From assembly GCA_031276865.1 (NCBI GenBank), contig JAISMF010000028.1, positions 1 through 53,797 of the forward strand: a stretch of DNA of 53,797 nt. The letters are read 5' to 3'. The position numbers and the translations under genes are program-made. Below, in pieces: positions 26,850-36,517 of the stretch. Each line of letters begins with the position of its first letter. Position 1 is the stretch's first letter. This DNA is from Deltaproteobacteria bacterium (GTDB lineage: Bacteria > Desulfobacterota > Desulfarculia > Adiutricales > Adiutricaceae). The notes under the pieces are model-generated. The model saw only the letters and a program-made list of their open reading frames with translations, made no database searches and had not been told where the DNA came from.

Positions 26850-27571
26850 AGAATAGGGAGTTTTCGCCAATATTAACGGTCCGCGGCTTTTTTGGGGGAC
26901 GCTAAGCGTCCGCCGTCCATACCGCCCAAGACTTGGCCAATTTACGGATAAATATTTTTTTCGGGAGCCATCGGCGCTTTCCAGGGAAGTTTCGCGCCAT
27001 TTTATCGAACCCGGGGTCTATCGGGACGCTTTGTTTTCCAAATATTTAAAGGTATTAGACCCGCCTTTTATTTTTAAGCTCCCGTTTGGGGAAAGTAAAC
27101 ACCCGTCCGCCACTTAGGCGCGTCTACGGTTTTCGACCGTTAAAAATCCCAAGCCCGCCTCATCGTTCCAGGTGGATGAAACCGGGACGGCGTATGGATA
27201 ATTTCAAGAATAATTTACCCATCGGGTTGAAGCTATCTTAATGTGACTAGACTCCGCGGCTCCGATTTGTAATTCGGGTCGTTTTCCATGCGCCGCGTTT
27301 ATTCGTCAAAAAACCATTGACAAATAAGGCGAAGGATCGAGCGTAATGTTTCCGGTCGAAAATATTCAATATAAAATTTAAAATGTTATTCAATTGATTT
27401 TCAATTGAAAGTTCCCACGCCGAAAAACGACGGATGTTTCCAGCGAAACTTTCATCATATTCCCAAAACACGCGATATGCCTCTTATAACTTTAGCGTAA
27501 AGAAATTATTAACGAAATTGAACGCTCCCGCGTGTTACGAAAACTAAAAAGCCGCGTTCACGGCTTTAAAC
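26850..27571. other. Eroded intergenic region
   Basis: No supportable gene. A small hairpin lies at 26897-26911 (GGACGCT/AGCGTCC) and another at 27548-27567 (AAAGCCG/CGGCTTT). A 74-codon minus-strand frame (27247-27471) is AT-rich and unlike any family I know. Composition is far less GC-rich than the ribosomal region. Confidence 0.45.
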
Positions 27572-27872
27572 ATTGAAACCATAAGACCCATAGTTGACGA
27601 ATACGCGAACGCCGTACGTCTAGAATTACCCGTTTGTAAAGCGGCATCGTATGGATCATCCGCTAAAGGCGCCTTGACGGAACACAGGGATGTTGAGATT
27701 TGTCATCGTCAATCAAAATGATGATAATTGGATCGACATAAAGGTTCAACTCCGTATGATTTTTCTTAAATTTGGGTTATTATTTTCGCCGATAGTTTTT
27801 AACGTTTCAGACCTTTACGATGACAATCCTTTTATTAATGAAATCATTGGCGCGGGTGGTGAAATAAAGTAA
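27572..27872 (+). pseudogene. Nucleotidyltransferase (MNT-like) remnant
   Basis: Two frames joined near 27,690 give a small nucleotidyltransferase. Frame 1 reads ETIRPIVDEYANAVRLELPV and ASYGSSAKGALTEHRDVE, matching the GSxxxG...SDxD catalytic pattern with the aspartates degraded. Frame 2 continues FVIVNQNDDNWIDIKVQLRM and ends SDLYDDNPFINEIIGAGGEI, the typical C-terminal region of these proteins. No convincing start codon is left. Proteins of this kind usually pair with HEPN toxins; no HEPN remnant was found beside this one. Confidence 0.7.
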
Positions 27873-28185
27873 TTAATTTAAAAAGGCTCATGGAAGGACT
27901 GATCCCCTTTCGCCACTCGCCAAATGAACGATTTTTTAGCGTTTTCCGGACCTAAAAAGCCCCCGAAAAAGCCCTTAAAAAATACAAATTTATAAAAAGG
28001 ATTATTTAGGTGTTTTTTGGTGGAAAACACCAAGAATTCGCGGTAAAGTAAAGCATGATCGAAGTCAAAGGCTTGGCGTCGAAGGTAAACCGGGAGATAA
28101 AATATTTTTAGGCGTCGTAAACAATAAAAGCCTCGCTAACCTCCGGCCGCCGACGCGGCGTCCATCTAATTTTTTTCAGGCTGAC
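27873..28185. other. Gene-free stretch before the ATPase pseudogene
   Basis: Nothing coding. A hairpin with 8-bp stem (GGTGTTTT at 28009-28016, AAAACACC at 28024-28031) is present without a T-run. Confidence 0.45.
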
Positions 28186-29981
28186 ATGTTAAATCAAACT
28201 AAACTTCTACCCATGGAGGTCGATAATTGTAAGATCTGATCGAAAACGGATTCGTCCCCGCGGATAAAACCGATCTGTTTTACGATCTTATCGCTAACAA
28301 AGACGGGATAAAACGTTTTTTCTTTCCCGGCCCAGACGCTTTGGAAAAACTCTTCTTTTAGACGCCATAGCCGAAATTTTCCAAGGAAGCGAGGATCTTT
28401 TTAAAGGTTTGAAATAGGAGAGACTGATTACGATTTTAAGCGACGTCCCGTATTAAGATTCAACATGAGCCTTCCAAACCGCGCCCCTGAGACGCTTGAA
28501 CAAGAAATCGCGCGGCATTCCCGCCACATCGCCCGAAAGGAAAATATGAAACTGAAAATCAAAGGCTACGGATTCGATCTTAGCGAAATTCTTGAGGCGG
28601 TTTGCGATAAATACAAAGAGAAGGCGGTCGTTTTGATCGATGAATACGACGATCCGGTATGTTCCTATTTAGAGAAAAACAGCTTGCCCAAAAAAATCAT
28701 CGATTTTCCTCTCATTTTATTCGGGCTTCAAAAAATCCGCTAAAATGCTTCGTTTCGCGTTCGCGACCGGCGTCACCCGCTACGCCGTGGCGGGCGTTTC
28801 GGAGGGTTTCAATCAACTAACCGATATAACTTTGAACCCGATGCGCGCCTCAATTCGCGGTTTCACCCCGGAGGAAATAGATTTATATTTCGGCGAACGC
28901 TATCCAGAGATTCTTAAAACTTCGCGGGAAAAGGGCTACCTTTCCACAAAACTTTTGTCTTCTTACGCTTCTTCCCATCCTGAACAATCTCGAGATCTCG
29001 AATACATCCACGCTCTCCCGCCATCGACGGGTCGGATTTAAAAACATTGGAAGATTTAAGAAATGAAATATTGAACTGGTATGACGGTTATTCTTGGGAC
29101 GCTAAAAACTACGTGTTAAATCCCATCTCCGTTATTAGATTTTTTCATGAAGCCTCTTTCGCGCGTTTTTGGAAAAAAACAAACCCTTCAACGAACACGA
29201 TAACTAAACTTCTTCAGAAAATTCCGTTTGAACGCGCCTGGGATAAACTTAATTCCGCGCTTCAGGATGATATTTTAGACTCCGACGCGGGAGCTCTAAA
29301 ACCGATACCGCTCTTCTTTCAAACTTTCAAACAGGATATTTGACTGTGGAGAAAGTCGCTTTGAATGATGGAGATTTATACCTCACCTTTAAAGTTCCCA
29401 ACTTGGAATTGAAAAAAACCTGCTACGATATGTTGAATAACGCCCTGTTTCAGAAATTATCCGGAGACGGGGATGGTTTTCAGACGCTGATCGAATTAAA
29501 AAGCCCTGATCAATAAAGACGGAAAAACACTTAGCGAAATAATCTCCTCCTATTTCTCCGGATCGCCGCCTGTTTGTAAATCAAAAAAATTCACATTCAA
29601 TAATATGGTGGACGCCAAAACGAACCGCGGTAAAGAATATTTTCATCAGCTGTTATGGTCGATATTTTGGGCGATGAATCCGAAAACACGAGCGAAAGAA
29701 CCAGGCGCTTCGGGAACTCCTGATTTAATCGCGCCTTTTCGATAACGCCACCATCGTGGTTATTGAAATAAAATATCAACAAGCGGTAAGCGAAGGAGAT
29801 TTCAAAAAAGATTCGCGCGAACTGGCTGGAAACGCTTTAAACGCCATTAAGAAAAACAAATATGACGCGTTTCGCGAATCGCCCGCGAATCGCCCGCGAA
29901 TCGCCTTGGAATAACGTGATAACGGCGGGTGTCGGAGCACGCGGAAGACTAGAGGTTTCGGTCTTGTTTGAGAGAGCCTAA
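28186..29981 (+). pseudogene. AAA-ATPase-like / PD-(D/E)XK nuclease family protein, decayed
   Basis: Joining frames recovers nearly a whole protein of the AAA-ATPase-like family with a DUF1703-type C-terminal nuclease domain. In order: LLPMEVDNCKDLIENGFVPA, a Walker-A remnant FGKTLLLDAIAEIFQGSEDL, YDFKRRPVLRFNMSLPN, Walker-B VVLIDEYDDPV, RFAFATGVTRYAVAGVSEGF, EILNWYDGYSWD, NPISVIRFF, QTGYLTVEKV, and the nuclease motif GTPDLIA...VVIEIKY. At least eight frameshifts or stops break it, near 28233, 28340, 28400-28425, 28735, 29025, 29325, 29510, 29745 and 29873-29905. The probable start is ATG 28186. These families are often expanded in gut bacteria; the function is not settled. Confidence 0.85.
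29873..29905 (+). repeat. 11-bp triplication that shifts frame
   Basis: CGCGAATCGCC occurs three times head to tail (29873-29883, 29884-29894, 29895-29905). Removing two copies restores a frame reading FRESPWNNVITAGVGARG to the stop at 29979, so the triplication is one of the inactivating lesions. Confidence 0.85.
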
Positions 29982-30562
29982 ACACCGTGGCGGCCCCCGC
30001 GAAGCCGCGCTAAAATTAGTTCGAATTACAATTATCGCGCGCCCGGTGGACGGCGCGAACTTGAAGCGACCGCTAAAAGTCCCGTAGTGATAAATTTTTA
30101 AAGCCGTCACGCGGCATAAAGGAAAAATTTATATAGCGTGCGAGTCACGAGGTGTATTATTTTATAAATCGAAAAAACCGAATGGTTCTTCCCTATGAGT
30201 CGATCTCAGGTCTTTCGTTTTTACGAGTTCCTCTCGGGCCAGGCGCGCCTTTCGCCCCCTTCCGGGGGGAAGCCGAAGGTTTCGGGTCGACTCTTTCCGA
30301 GGCTTTCGACCGCGGCCGGAGGGCCGGGCGAGGCGGGAGCGCTTCCGGGAACCCCCCCGCCGGAGGCGAAAACTCGAGGGCCCTCGCCTTAAACGCCCTT
30401 GGCGGCGGCCAACGTCGTTTCCGCCCCGGCGCGCGACGAAGTTTAATAAATAATGACTATATGCCATATGTTGTGGTTTTAAACCATAGCTCCCTCGACC
30501 AAGCCCCTTTCGCCCCCCCCTTCCCCGGCCCTCTTTTTCCTCTTTTCTTTTTTCCCCCCCGT
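29982..30562. other. Gene-free spacer upstream of mreC
   Basis: No supportable gene. AT-rich at first, then GC-rich with long pyrimidine tracts on the plus strand from about 30,490. The 392-codon minus-strand frame covering 30162-31340 is the antisense of mreC plus this low-complexity tract. Confidence 0.5.
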
Positions 30563-30571
30563 TGCTATACT
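30563..30571 (+). promoter_or_regulatory. Extended -10 promoter candidate for mreC
   Basis: TGCTATACT, an extended -10 (TGn plus TATACT), lies in an otherwise pyrimidine-rich stretch; no good -35 is present, which is compatible with extended -10 promoters. It would give mreC a leader of about 270 nt. Confidence 0.4.
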
Positions 30572-30845
30572 GTCCCCGCTTATTTTCAACAACCGTCGGA
30601 AAAAATTCCGCCGCCCCGCGTTGGAAAAACCCGTCGGAACCGCTCCCCGAAGTCCAAACCGCGGGGATTTCCTCCAGGTTTTCCCGCCTAAAAGCGCTTT
30701 TCCCGCCCGCGCGGCCTTCGAAGGGGCGATAGGGGCTTCGGGCCGGATTCGCTCCGCCCCTCCCTTTTTTTCGTCCACCTCCCCCCCCCTCGTCCGTTTT
30801 TCCGCCCTCCGGTTTTTCCCGCCCGGGCCAAGCTTTTCCTCCGCC

Positions 30846-31736
30846 ATGAAAGGAAAGACCCTTAAAAGCCTGCTCCCCGTCTTCCTCATCCTCGTCTCTT
30901 TGTCCCTCCTCTCCTTTTTCATCTGGAACCCCGGCGTCCGCGCCTTCTTTTTCGGATCGGCCTCCCTGGAGCTCGCCGGCCCCCTGGCGGAGGCCGGCTC
31001 GGGACTGGCGGGACTGGTGGAGGATCTGTGGCTGGACTACTTCGCCCTGGCGGAGGTGGGAAGGGAAAACGAGGTCTTGAAAAGGCGCCTCGCCCGCCAG
31101 ACGGAGCTGGCCGCCGAGGCGGCCGAGCTCCGGCTGGAAAACCTCAGGCTCAAGGGGCTTTTGGACTACCGCTCCCGGGTGCCGGAGCGCTCCATCGCGG
31201 CCAAGGTGGTGGCCAAGGACCCCAGCCCCTACTTTCGCTCCATAGTCGTCGCCGCCGGCTCCAGGGACGGGGTGGAGCTTTCGGACGCCGTTTTGAGTCC
31301 GGAGGGGGCGGTGGGGAGGGTGATCGAGGTCTCGGCCCACTACGCGCGGGTGCTGCTTTTAACCGACGTCTCCAGCGGGGTGGACGCCCTCATCCAGCGC
31401 AACCGGGTGAACGGGCTTATGAGCGGCACCGGATCCGAAAGGCTGGATCTGGAGTACGTGCAGAAAGGCGAGGACGTGCGGGTGGGTGATCTGGCCGTGA
31501 CCTCGGGCTTGGACGGGATCTTCCCCCCCGGGGTGCCCGTGGGGACCGTCACCTTCGTGGACAAGATGAGCATGGGCTTCTTTCTGCGCGCCTTCGTGAG
31601 CCCGGGCGCGGACTTCGGGTCCCTCGAGGAGGTCTTGGTCCTCCTCGACGGTCCTTTGGCCCTGGACTGGCTGGAAACGGCCGCGGACGCCCGGGCCCTC
31701 TACGAGAAGAACGCCGGAAAATCTTTAGCGGAATGA
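30846..31736 (+). CDS. mreC: Rod shape-determining protein MreC
   Basis: Periplasmic scaffold linking MreB and MreD to PBP2. I place the start at ATG 30846, giving 296 aa beginning MKGKTLKSLLPVFLILVSLS, a short cytoplasmic end and one membrane anchor; the frame is open further upstream but that part is proline-rich and not MreC-like. A coiled coil follows (GRENEVLKRRLARQTELAAE onward, residues ~70-105), then the beta domains with AKVVAKDPSPYFRSIVV, SPEGAVGRVIEVS and SGLDGIFPPGVPVGTV. No strong ribosome binding site. First gene of mreC-mreD-mrdA-rodA. Confidence 0.93.
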   Translation: MKGKTLKSLLPVFLILVSLSLLSFFIWNPGVRAFFFGSASLELAGPLAEAGSGLAGLVEDLWLDYFALAEVGRENEVLKRRLARQTELAAEAAELRLENLRLKGLLDYRSRVPERSIAAKVVAKDPSPYFRSIVVAAGSRDGVELSDAVLSPEGAVGRVIEVSAHYARVLLLTDVSSGVDALIQRNRVNGLMSGTGSERLDLEYVQKGEDVRVGDLAVTSGLDGIFPPGVPVGTVTFVDKMSMGFFLRAFVSPGADFGSLEEVLVLLDGPLALDWLETAADARALYEKNAGKSLAE

Positions 31737-31814
31737 TTCCGGTTAATTATTTTTCCGGACGAATCGAAAAGAATATAAGGGGAGCCGGAAGGCCGAGGGA
31801 TGGAGGTTTTCTCG

Positions 31815-32381
31815 ATGTTTCCGCCGTCCGGACCCGCCTCCCCCCCCCAAAGGGGCTCCGGCCCCCCCCCGCGCTTCCAAGCGGGGCTTCCCCGCCTGGC
31901 CTTCGCCCTCGCTTTGTTGGTTTTGACGGGCTTCCTCTCCGCCTCCTTTAAGGCCCGCTGGATTCCGTTCTCCTATTTTCCGGACCCGGGGCCCGTCTTC
32001 TGCGTCTGGCTCGCCTTCCGCTACGAGCTCCACCTCTCCGCCCCGGGGCTCTTTTTGGCCGGTTTCCTCCTAGACGGCCTCACCCTGGCCCCCACCGGGG
32101 GGGGGCCCCTGAATCTCGTCTTGATGCTTTTATCCGCCCGGTTGCTAGGGGGGGTGCTGGATTTTTCCGCTTCCTTCTATATGATGTGTTTAACTCTTTT
32201 CATTTTTTTTCTCTCAAATCTTGCAATCTATCCATTATTAATATATATTAGTTATGGAAATCCGACTTTTAATGTGATTCCGCATAATTTGGCTACCTAT
32301 TGCGTCCAGGGAGCGCTAACGGCCCTAGCCGCTCCCCCGGTCTTCGCTTTCTTAGACGGCGCCGGGCCCAAAGGAGAGTAG
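31815..32381 (+). CDS. mreD: Rod shape-determining protein MreD
   Basis: Small polytopic inner-membrane protein of the elongasome. The product of 188 aa (from ATG 31815, GGAGG 8 nt upstream; ATG 31800 is the alternative) has several hydrophobic segments, such as LAFALALLVLTGFLSASF and the FYMMCLTLFIFFLSNLAIYP stretch. MreD is poorly conserved, so the call leans on its place between mreC and mrdA, its length and its hydrophobicity. A segment at about 32180-32300 is strikingly AT-rich compared with the rest of the gene. Its stop is directly followed by the mrdA ATG. Confidence 0.85.
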   Translation: MFPPSGPASPPQRGSGPPPRFQAGLPRLAFALALLVLTGFLSASFKARWIPFSYFPDPGPVFCVWLAFRYELHLSAPGLFLAGFLLDGLTLAPTGGGPLNLVLMLLSARLLGGVLDFSASFYMMCLTLFIFFLSNLAIYPLLIYISYGNPTFNVIPHNLATYCVQGALTALAAPPVFAFLDGAGPKGE

Positions 32382-34289
32382 ATGCCCTGGGGACGCGCTC
32401 CGGAGGAGAAGGAAAGAAAGGGGGAGGGACGCCGCTTCTTCTGGATCCACGTGGTTCTGCTCACGGCCTTCACCATCATCCTGGGGAGACTGTGGGTCCT
32501 CCAGGTGGCCATGGGGGACGAGTACCTCAAAAAAAGCGAGACCAACTACACCCGCCTCACCCAGATACCCACCACCCGGGGGCTCATCAAGGACCGGGAC
32601 GGACGCGTCCTGGTGGACAACTCGGTGAGCTACGAGCTTCTGGTCACCCCCCGGGAGGCGGGGGACAAGGCGGGGGCCGAGGATCTCTCCCGGCGCGTGG
32701 GGGCGCTTTTGATGCGGGATCCGGACGATCTCCACAAGCGCTTCCGGACTATCGCCGCCCGAAGCCAGTATAGGCCCGGGGTCTGGATAAACGATCTCTC
32801 CCGGGCCGATTTGGCCCTTTTGGAATCCCGGCGCCACGCCTTCTCCGGACTCTCGGTCCAGGTGAACAGCATGCGCAAGCCCCTGGCCGGGAACTTCGCG
32901 CCCCACGTCATCGGCTATTTGGGCGAAATCGGCCAGGCGCAGCTGAACTCGGGGCTCTTTCCGGATTTGGGGCCCGGGGATCTCATCGGCCAGTCCGGCA
33001 TCGAGCAGAGCATGGACCGGGTGCTCCAGGGCGAAAAGGGCCAGCGCCTCATGACGGTGGACTCCAAGGGGAGGCTCCTGGAGGAGTTGGAAAGGGAGTA
33101 CCCCACCCCCGGCCACAACGTCATCCTCACCATCGACAGCCGCATGCAGCGGGTGGCCCAGGCCCTTCTAGGGGAGAAGGCCGGCGCGGTGGTGGTGATG
33201 GACCCCAGGAACTTCGAGATCCTGGCCATGGCCTCCAGCCCCTACTTCAACCTGGACGATTTCACCGGGGGCGTCTCGGCCGAGCGCTGGCGCTCGCTTT
33301 TGGACGACCCCTTCCACCCCATGGAGAACCGGGCCGTGGGCGGCCAGTACCCCCCCGGCTCCACCTTTAAAATCGCCCTCTCCCTTTCCGCCCTGGCCGA
33401 GGGCGTCATCACCCCCGAGACGGTGTTCCACTGCGCGGGGGCGCTAAGGATGGGGGATCACCTCTTCGGCTGCTGGAACCGCCACGGCCACGGCGCCGTG
33501 AACCTCCACCGCTCTCTGAAGGAGTCCTGCGACGTCTACTACTACGAGGTGGGGCGCCGCATGGGGGTGGACCGCATAGCCAAAAGGGTGCGGGAGTCCT
33601 TCGGGCTGGGGCGGACCCTGGGGGCGGATCTTTTAACCGAGCGGCCCGGCTTGGTGCCGGATCAGGCGTGGAAGCTCCGGCGCTTCCAGGCCCCCTGGAA
33701 CGCCGGCGAGACGCTCCCCGTCTCCATCGGTCAAGGCTACCTTCTGGCCACCCCCCTCCAGGTGGCCCAGTACACGGCCGTGGCCGCGAACGGCGGCTAT
33801 CTCTACCGCCCCAGGCTGGTGAAGGAGATTCGGGACTTCGAGGGGAGGCTGGCGGAGAGGATCGAGCCCGAGCTCGTCCATCGCCTGGACATCAACCCCG
33901 ATTATTTGGACAAGGTGAGGAAAGGACTGGAAAGCGTGGTGAACGATCCGGGCGGAACGGGCGGAAGGGCCAGATTGGCCGGAGTGAGGGTGGCCGGGAA
34001 GACCGGGACCTCGCAGGTGGTTAGCCTCAAGCGCTTCCAGGGCTACACCACCCAGGGCCGGCCCTACAAGTACCGGGATCACGCCTGGTACACGGCCTAC
34101 GCCCCGGCGGAGAACCCGGAGGTGGTGGTGACGGTGCTTTTGGAGCACAGCGGCGGCGGCGGCGCCAACGCCGCGCCCGTGGCGGGAAAGATTTTGGAGG
34201 CCTGGTTCGACAAGTCGGTGGACGTCGTCTTCATGCCGCCCTACCAGGTTCAACCGGACAAGCCCGCGGGCTGGAGGGGGGAACTGTGA
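32382..34289 (+). CDS. mrdA: Penicillin-binding protein 2 (elongasome transpeptidase)
   Basis: Class B PBP that cross-links lateral-wall peptidoglycan. The 635 residues have a short cytoplasmic N-terminus, one membrane anchor (FFWIHVVLLTAFTIILGRLW), a PBP dimerisation domain starting TTRGLIKDRDGRVLVDNSVS, and a transpeptidase domain with active-site serine S327 in PPGSTFK, the SCD motif at S382 and KTGTSQ at K540. All catalytic motifs are intact. The ATG immediately follows the mreD stop; the stop overlaps the rodA start (GTGA), so mreD, mrdA and rodA are probably translationally coupled. Confidence 0.97.
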   Translation: MPWGRAPEEKERKGEGRRFFWIHVVLLTAFTIILGRLWVLQVAMGDEYLKKSETNYTRLTQIPTTRGLIKDRDGRVLVDNSVSYELLVTPREAGDKAGAEDLSRRVGALLMRDPDDLHKRFRTIAARSQYRPGVWINDLSRADLALLESRRHAFSGLSVQVNSMRKPLAGNFAPHVIGYLGEIGQAQLNSGLFPDLGPGDLIGQSGIEQSMDRVLQGEKGQRLMTVDSKGRLLEELEREYPTPGHNVILTIDSRMQRVAQALLGEKAGAVVVMDPRNFEILAMASSPYFNLDDFTGGVSAERWRSLLDDPFHPMENRAVGGQYPPGSTFKIALSLSALAEGVITPETVFHCAGALRMGDHLFGCWNRHGHGAVNLHRSLKESCDVYYYEVGRRMGVDRIAKRVRESFGLGRTLGADLLTERPGLVPDQAWKLRRFQAPWNAGETLPVSIGQGYLLATPLQVAQYTAVAANGGYLYRPRLVKEIRDFEGRLAERIEPELVHRLDINPDYLDKVRKGLESVVNDPGGTGGRARLAGVRVAGKTGTSQVVSLKRFQGYTTQGRPYKYRDHAWYTAYAPAENPEVVVTVLLEHSGGGGANAAPVAGKILEAWFDKSVDVVFMPPYQVQPDKPAGWRGEL

Positions 34290-35722
34290 AAAAGAAGAGA
34301 TTCTCCCTGGACGGAAGGCTCTTGGAAAACTTCAACTGGCCCCTCATGCTCTCCATGGTCCTTCTTATCATAGTCGGGCTCGTGAACCTCTATTCCGTCT
34401 CCCTGGGCACCCCCGCGACCCGGGGCGAGGGGCCCATGAGCGAGTTCGTGAAGCAGCTGGCCTTTTTCGGGGCCGGGTCGCTCTTGTCCGTTTTAATCCT
34501 CTTTTTCGACTACTCGTATTTGCGCAAGCTTTCCCTCTTCCTCTTCGTCTTCGGGGCGGGGCTCTTGGTTTTGACGCACTTCATCGGCTACACCGCGGGC
34601 GGCGCCACCCGCTGGCTCTTTTTGGGCCCGGTGCGCTTCCAGCCCTCGGAGTTCGTGAAACCCATGCTGGTGGTGGTCCTCGCGGCCTACTTTTCGGGAA
34701 AGGAGATCTCCACCAAGGGCTTGACCGTCTTGAACATCCTGCCGCCGCTCTTCTTCATCGGCGTCCCCTTCGGCCTCATCCTCATGCAGCCGGATCTGGG
34801 GACCTCGGGGCTTTTGCTCTTCACGATCTTTCCCCTCTTTCTTTTCGCGCGCTTCACGAAGCCCTTGATCGTGACCGTCGCCTCGGTCGTTTTGGCCGCG
34901 TCCCTTTGGCTCGCTTTTTTCGGCGGCTTCCAGTACCTCCAGGAAAAGGAGATAATCCGCCCCTACCAGATCCAGCGGGTGTTCACCCATAAAAACCCGG
35001 AAGAGGACCACAACGGCAAGGGCTGGCAGATAATCCAGTCCAAAAGCGCCATCGGCAGCGGCAAGATCCTGGGCCGGGGCTTCCACGGCGGCACCCAGCA
35101 GAAATACGGCTTTCTGCCGGCCCCCAAAACCGACTTCGCCTTTTCGGCCTTGGCCGAGGAATGGGGTTTTCTGGGGGCCCTGGTGGTGTTGTCCCTCTTC
35201 TACTGCCTCTTCTGCTCGGCCTTTTCCATCATCCGCCGCTCCAAGGACCTCTTCGGGAAGCTCCTCACTTTGGGGCTCACGTCTTTAATCTTCTTCCAGA
35301 TGTTCATAAACATCCTCATGGTGACCGGGCTCTTTCCCGTGGTGGGCATACCCCTCCCCTTCGTGAGCTACGGCGGCACCTCTCTTTTGGTCACCATGAT
35401 CTCGGTTTCCTTGATCGCGAACGTGGGCATGCGCCGCTACCTCTTCCAAGACGACCCCGTGATCGAGAACCCCGAGGTCTGGCGGAAACGGCGATCTTTG
35501 CGGATCACGGAGTCCGTGCCCCTCACCCGTAGGCTCAAACCCTACGACCCCGACGATCCGGACATCTTTCCCGAGTACCGCCTCCCCCACGTGCGGCCCT
35601 GGCTCAAGCACATGCGGAAAAGCCTGGTCTCGGCGCCGGCCATAACCGACGCCCGGGATTTCGCCTGGACCAAGCCCCTCCGACCGGAGGGTTCCGTCCG
35701 GCCGGAGGATTTCGGGGGCTGA
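34286..35722 (+). CDS. rodA: SEDS peptidoglycan glycosyltransferase RodA
   Basis: Polymerises lipid II in the elongasome together with PBP2. The start is GTG 34286, overlapping the mrdA stop, with GGAGGGGGG upstream. The 478 residues carry about ten membrane segments and SEDS motifs GGATRWLFLGPVRFQPSEFV, LMQPDLGTS and FPVVGIPLPFVSYGGTSLL. A cytoplasmic C-terminal extension of roughly 80 residues, charged and rich in Pro/Arg/Asp, follows the last membrane segment; RodA proteins usually end near 370-400 aa. The symbol mrdB is equivalent. Last gene of the mreC cluster. Confidence 0.96.
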   Translation: MKKKRFSLDGRLLENFNWPLMLSMVLLIIVGLVNLYSVSLGTPATRGEGPMSEFVKQLAFFGAGSLLSVLILFFDYSYLRKLSLFLFVFGAGLLVLTHFIGYTAGGATRWLFLGPVRFQPSEFVKPMLVVVLAAYFSGKEISTKGLTVLNILPPLFFIGVPFGLILMQPDLGTSGLLLFTIFPLFLFARFTKPLIVTVASVVLAASLWLAFFGGFQYLQEKEIIRPYQIQRVFTHKNPEEDHNGKGWQIIQSKSAIGSGKILGRGFHGGTQQKYGFLPAPKTDFAFSALAEEWGFLGALVVLSLFYCLFCSAFSIIRRSKDLFGKLLTLGLTSLIFFQMFINILMVTGLFPVVGIPLPFVSYGGTSLLVTMISVSLIANVGMRRYLFQDDPVIENPEVWRKRRSLRITESVPLTRRLKPYDPDDPDIFPEYRLPHVRPWLKHMRKSLVSAPAITDARDFAWTKPLRPEGSVRPEDFGG

Positions 35723-36121
35723 AAGCCTGGGTGAAAGAAGCCTTGAAAAGCGGCGCTTAAACAAAGGGCCTTGAAAAGAGGATCAAAGAAAAACCCGGCC
35801 GAATAGATAAAGGCCGGAGAGGAACAATCTCCCCTTTTGACCCGATTATCCAATCCCCGCTTTAAGAAAGCCCCGGAGGGCCGGGGAGGACTTTCCTCCC
35901 GGACTCGGGAAAAATTCCTCGCTCCGGAGGGCGCCCTCGCTCCGGAGCCTTAGGGGGGAGGGCGGGAGCCGGAAAAAGACCTTGGGGACGCTCCTTTATC
36001 ATATCGGTCGGAGTCGCCGGAGGCCGCCTCCGGGTTTCGGGGCGCCAAGTCGTCCGTGAAAACCGGGGCCGCTTAGGCCGCTAAACGCGCGCCTTTGGGG
36101 CTTTTCCACCCGCTCTTTTTC
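35723..36121. other. Gene-free spacer between rodA and the tRNA promoter
   Basis: No supportable gene. Contains GC-rich imperfect inverted repeats around 35,870-35,950 (GGAGG/CCTCC types) that might end the rodA transcript, but no clear T-run follows. Confidence 0.45.
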
Positions 36122-36150
36122 TTGACAAGGAGCTTTCAAAAGTTTAAAGT
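36122..36150 (+). promoter_or_regulatory. Predicted promoter of tRNA-Pro
   Basis: TTGACA at 36122-36127, a 17-nt spacer, TAAAGT at 36145-36150. The start site would be about 28 nt before the mature tRNA. Confidence 0.65.
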
Positions 36151-36184
36151 CGTTTTCAGCCTTCACGGGGGCCGCGATTCGCTT

Positions 36185-36261
36185 CGGGACATAGCTCAGC
36201 CTGGTAGAGCACTGCGTTCGGGACGCAGGGGCCGCTGGTTCAAATCCAGTTGTCCCGACCA
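36185..36261 (+). tRNA. tRNA-Pro (anticodon CGG)
   Basis: A 77-nt cloverleaf. Acceptor CGGGACA pairs perfectly with TGTCCCG; D arm GCTC...GAGC with AGCCTGGTA loop; anticodon stem CTGCG/CGCAG with loop TTCGGGA giving anticodon CGG, which reads CCG; T arm GCTGG/CCAGT with loop TTCAAAT. The discriminator A and CCA end are encoded. A run of five Ts follows directly. Confidence 0.95.
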
Positions 36262-36517
36262 TTTTTCAAGCTTTGGTTTTTTTAATGAAAGCGAAGGCTT
36301 AAGCGCTTCAATTCCTCATACGATATTAAATCCGTACCAACCGCTTTGGTTCGCCGGGCGGCCCCCGTCCAACTTGACGACGCGGAAAAGTTAGGCGACA
36401 AAGTTTTATCCGAAGATGATCCATCCTTCATATTACTCCGGCGGTTAAATTTTAGAGCCAAGTGCAAGGGCGGGGACGCTGACCAGCGTTATTCCGACTT
36501 TTAGCCGCCGGGGCGAG
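36262..36517 (+). other. Spacer after tRNA-Pro with an open but start-less frame
   Basis: A frame from about 36288 to the TAG near 36501 stays open for about 70 codons and includes AVPVQLDD-like and EKLGDKVLSEDDPSFILLRR stretches, but it has no ATG, GTG or TTG start with a ribosome binding site that I can support. It could be the tail of an eroded gene; I do not recognise it. Confidence 0.3.

Noticed and set aside
30621..30845. 75-residue N-terminal extension of MreC
   Set aside because: Open only because the region is GC-rich; MKGKTLKSLL followed by a membrane anchor is the typical MreC start.
30162..31340. 392-codon open frame on the minus strand
   Set aside because: Antisense of mreC plus a low-complexity pyrimidine tract; product is Gly/Arg/Glu-rich and featureless.
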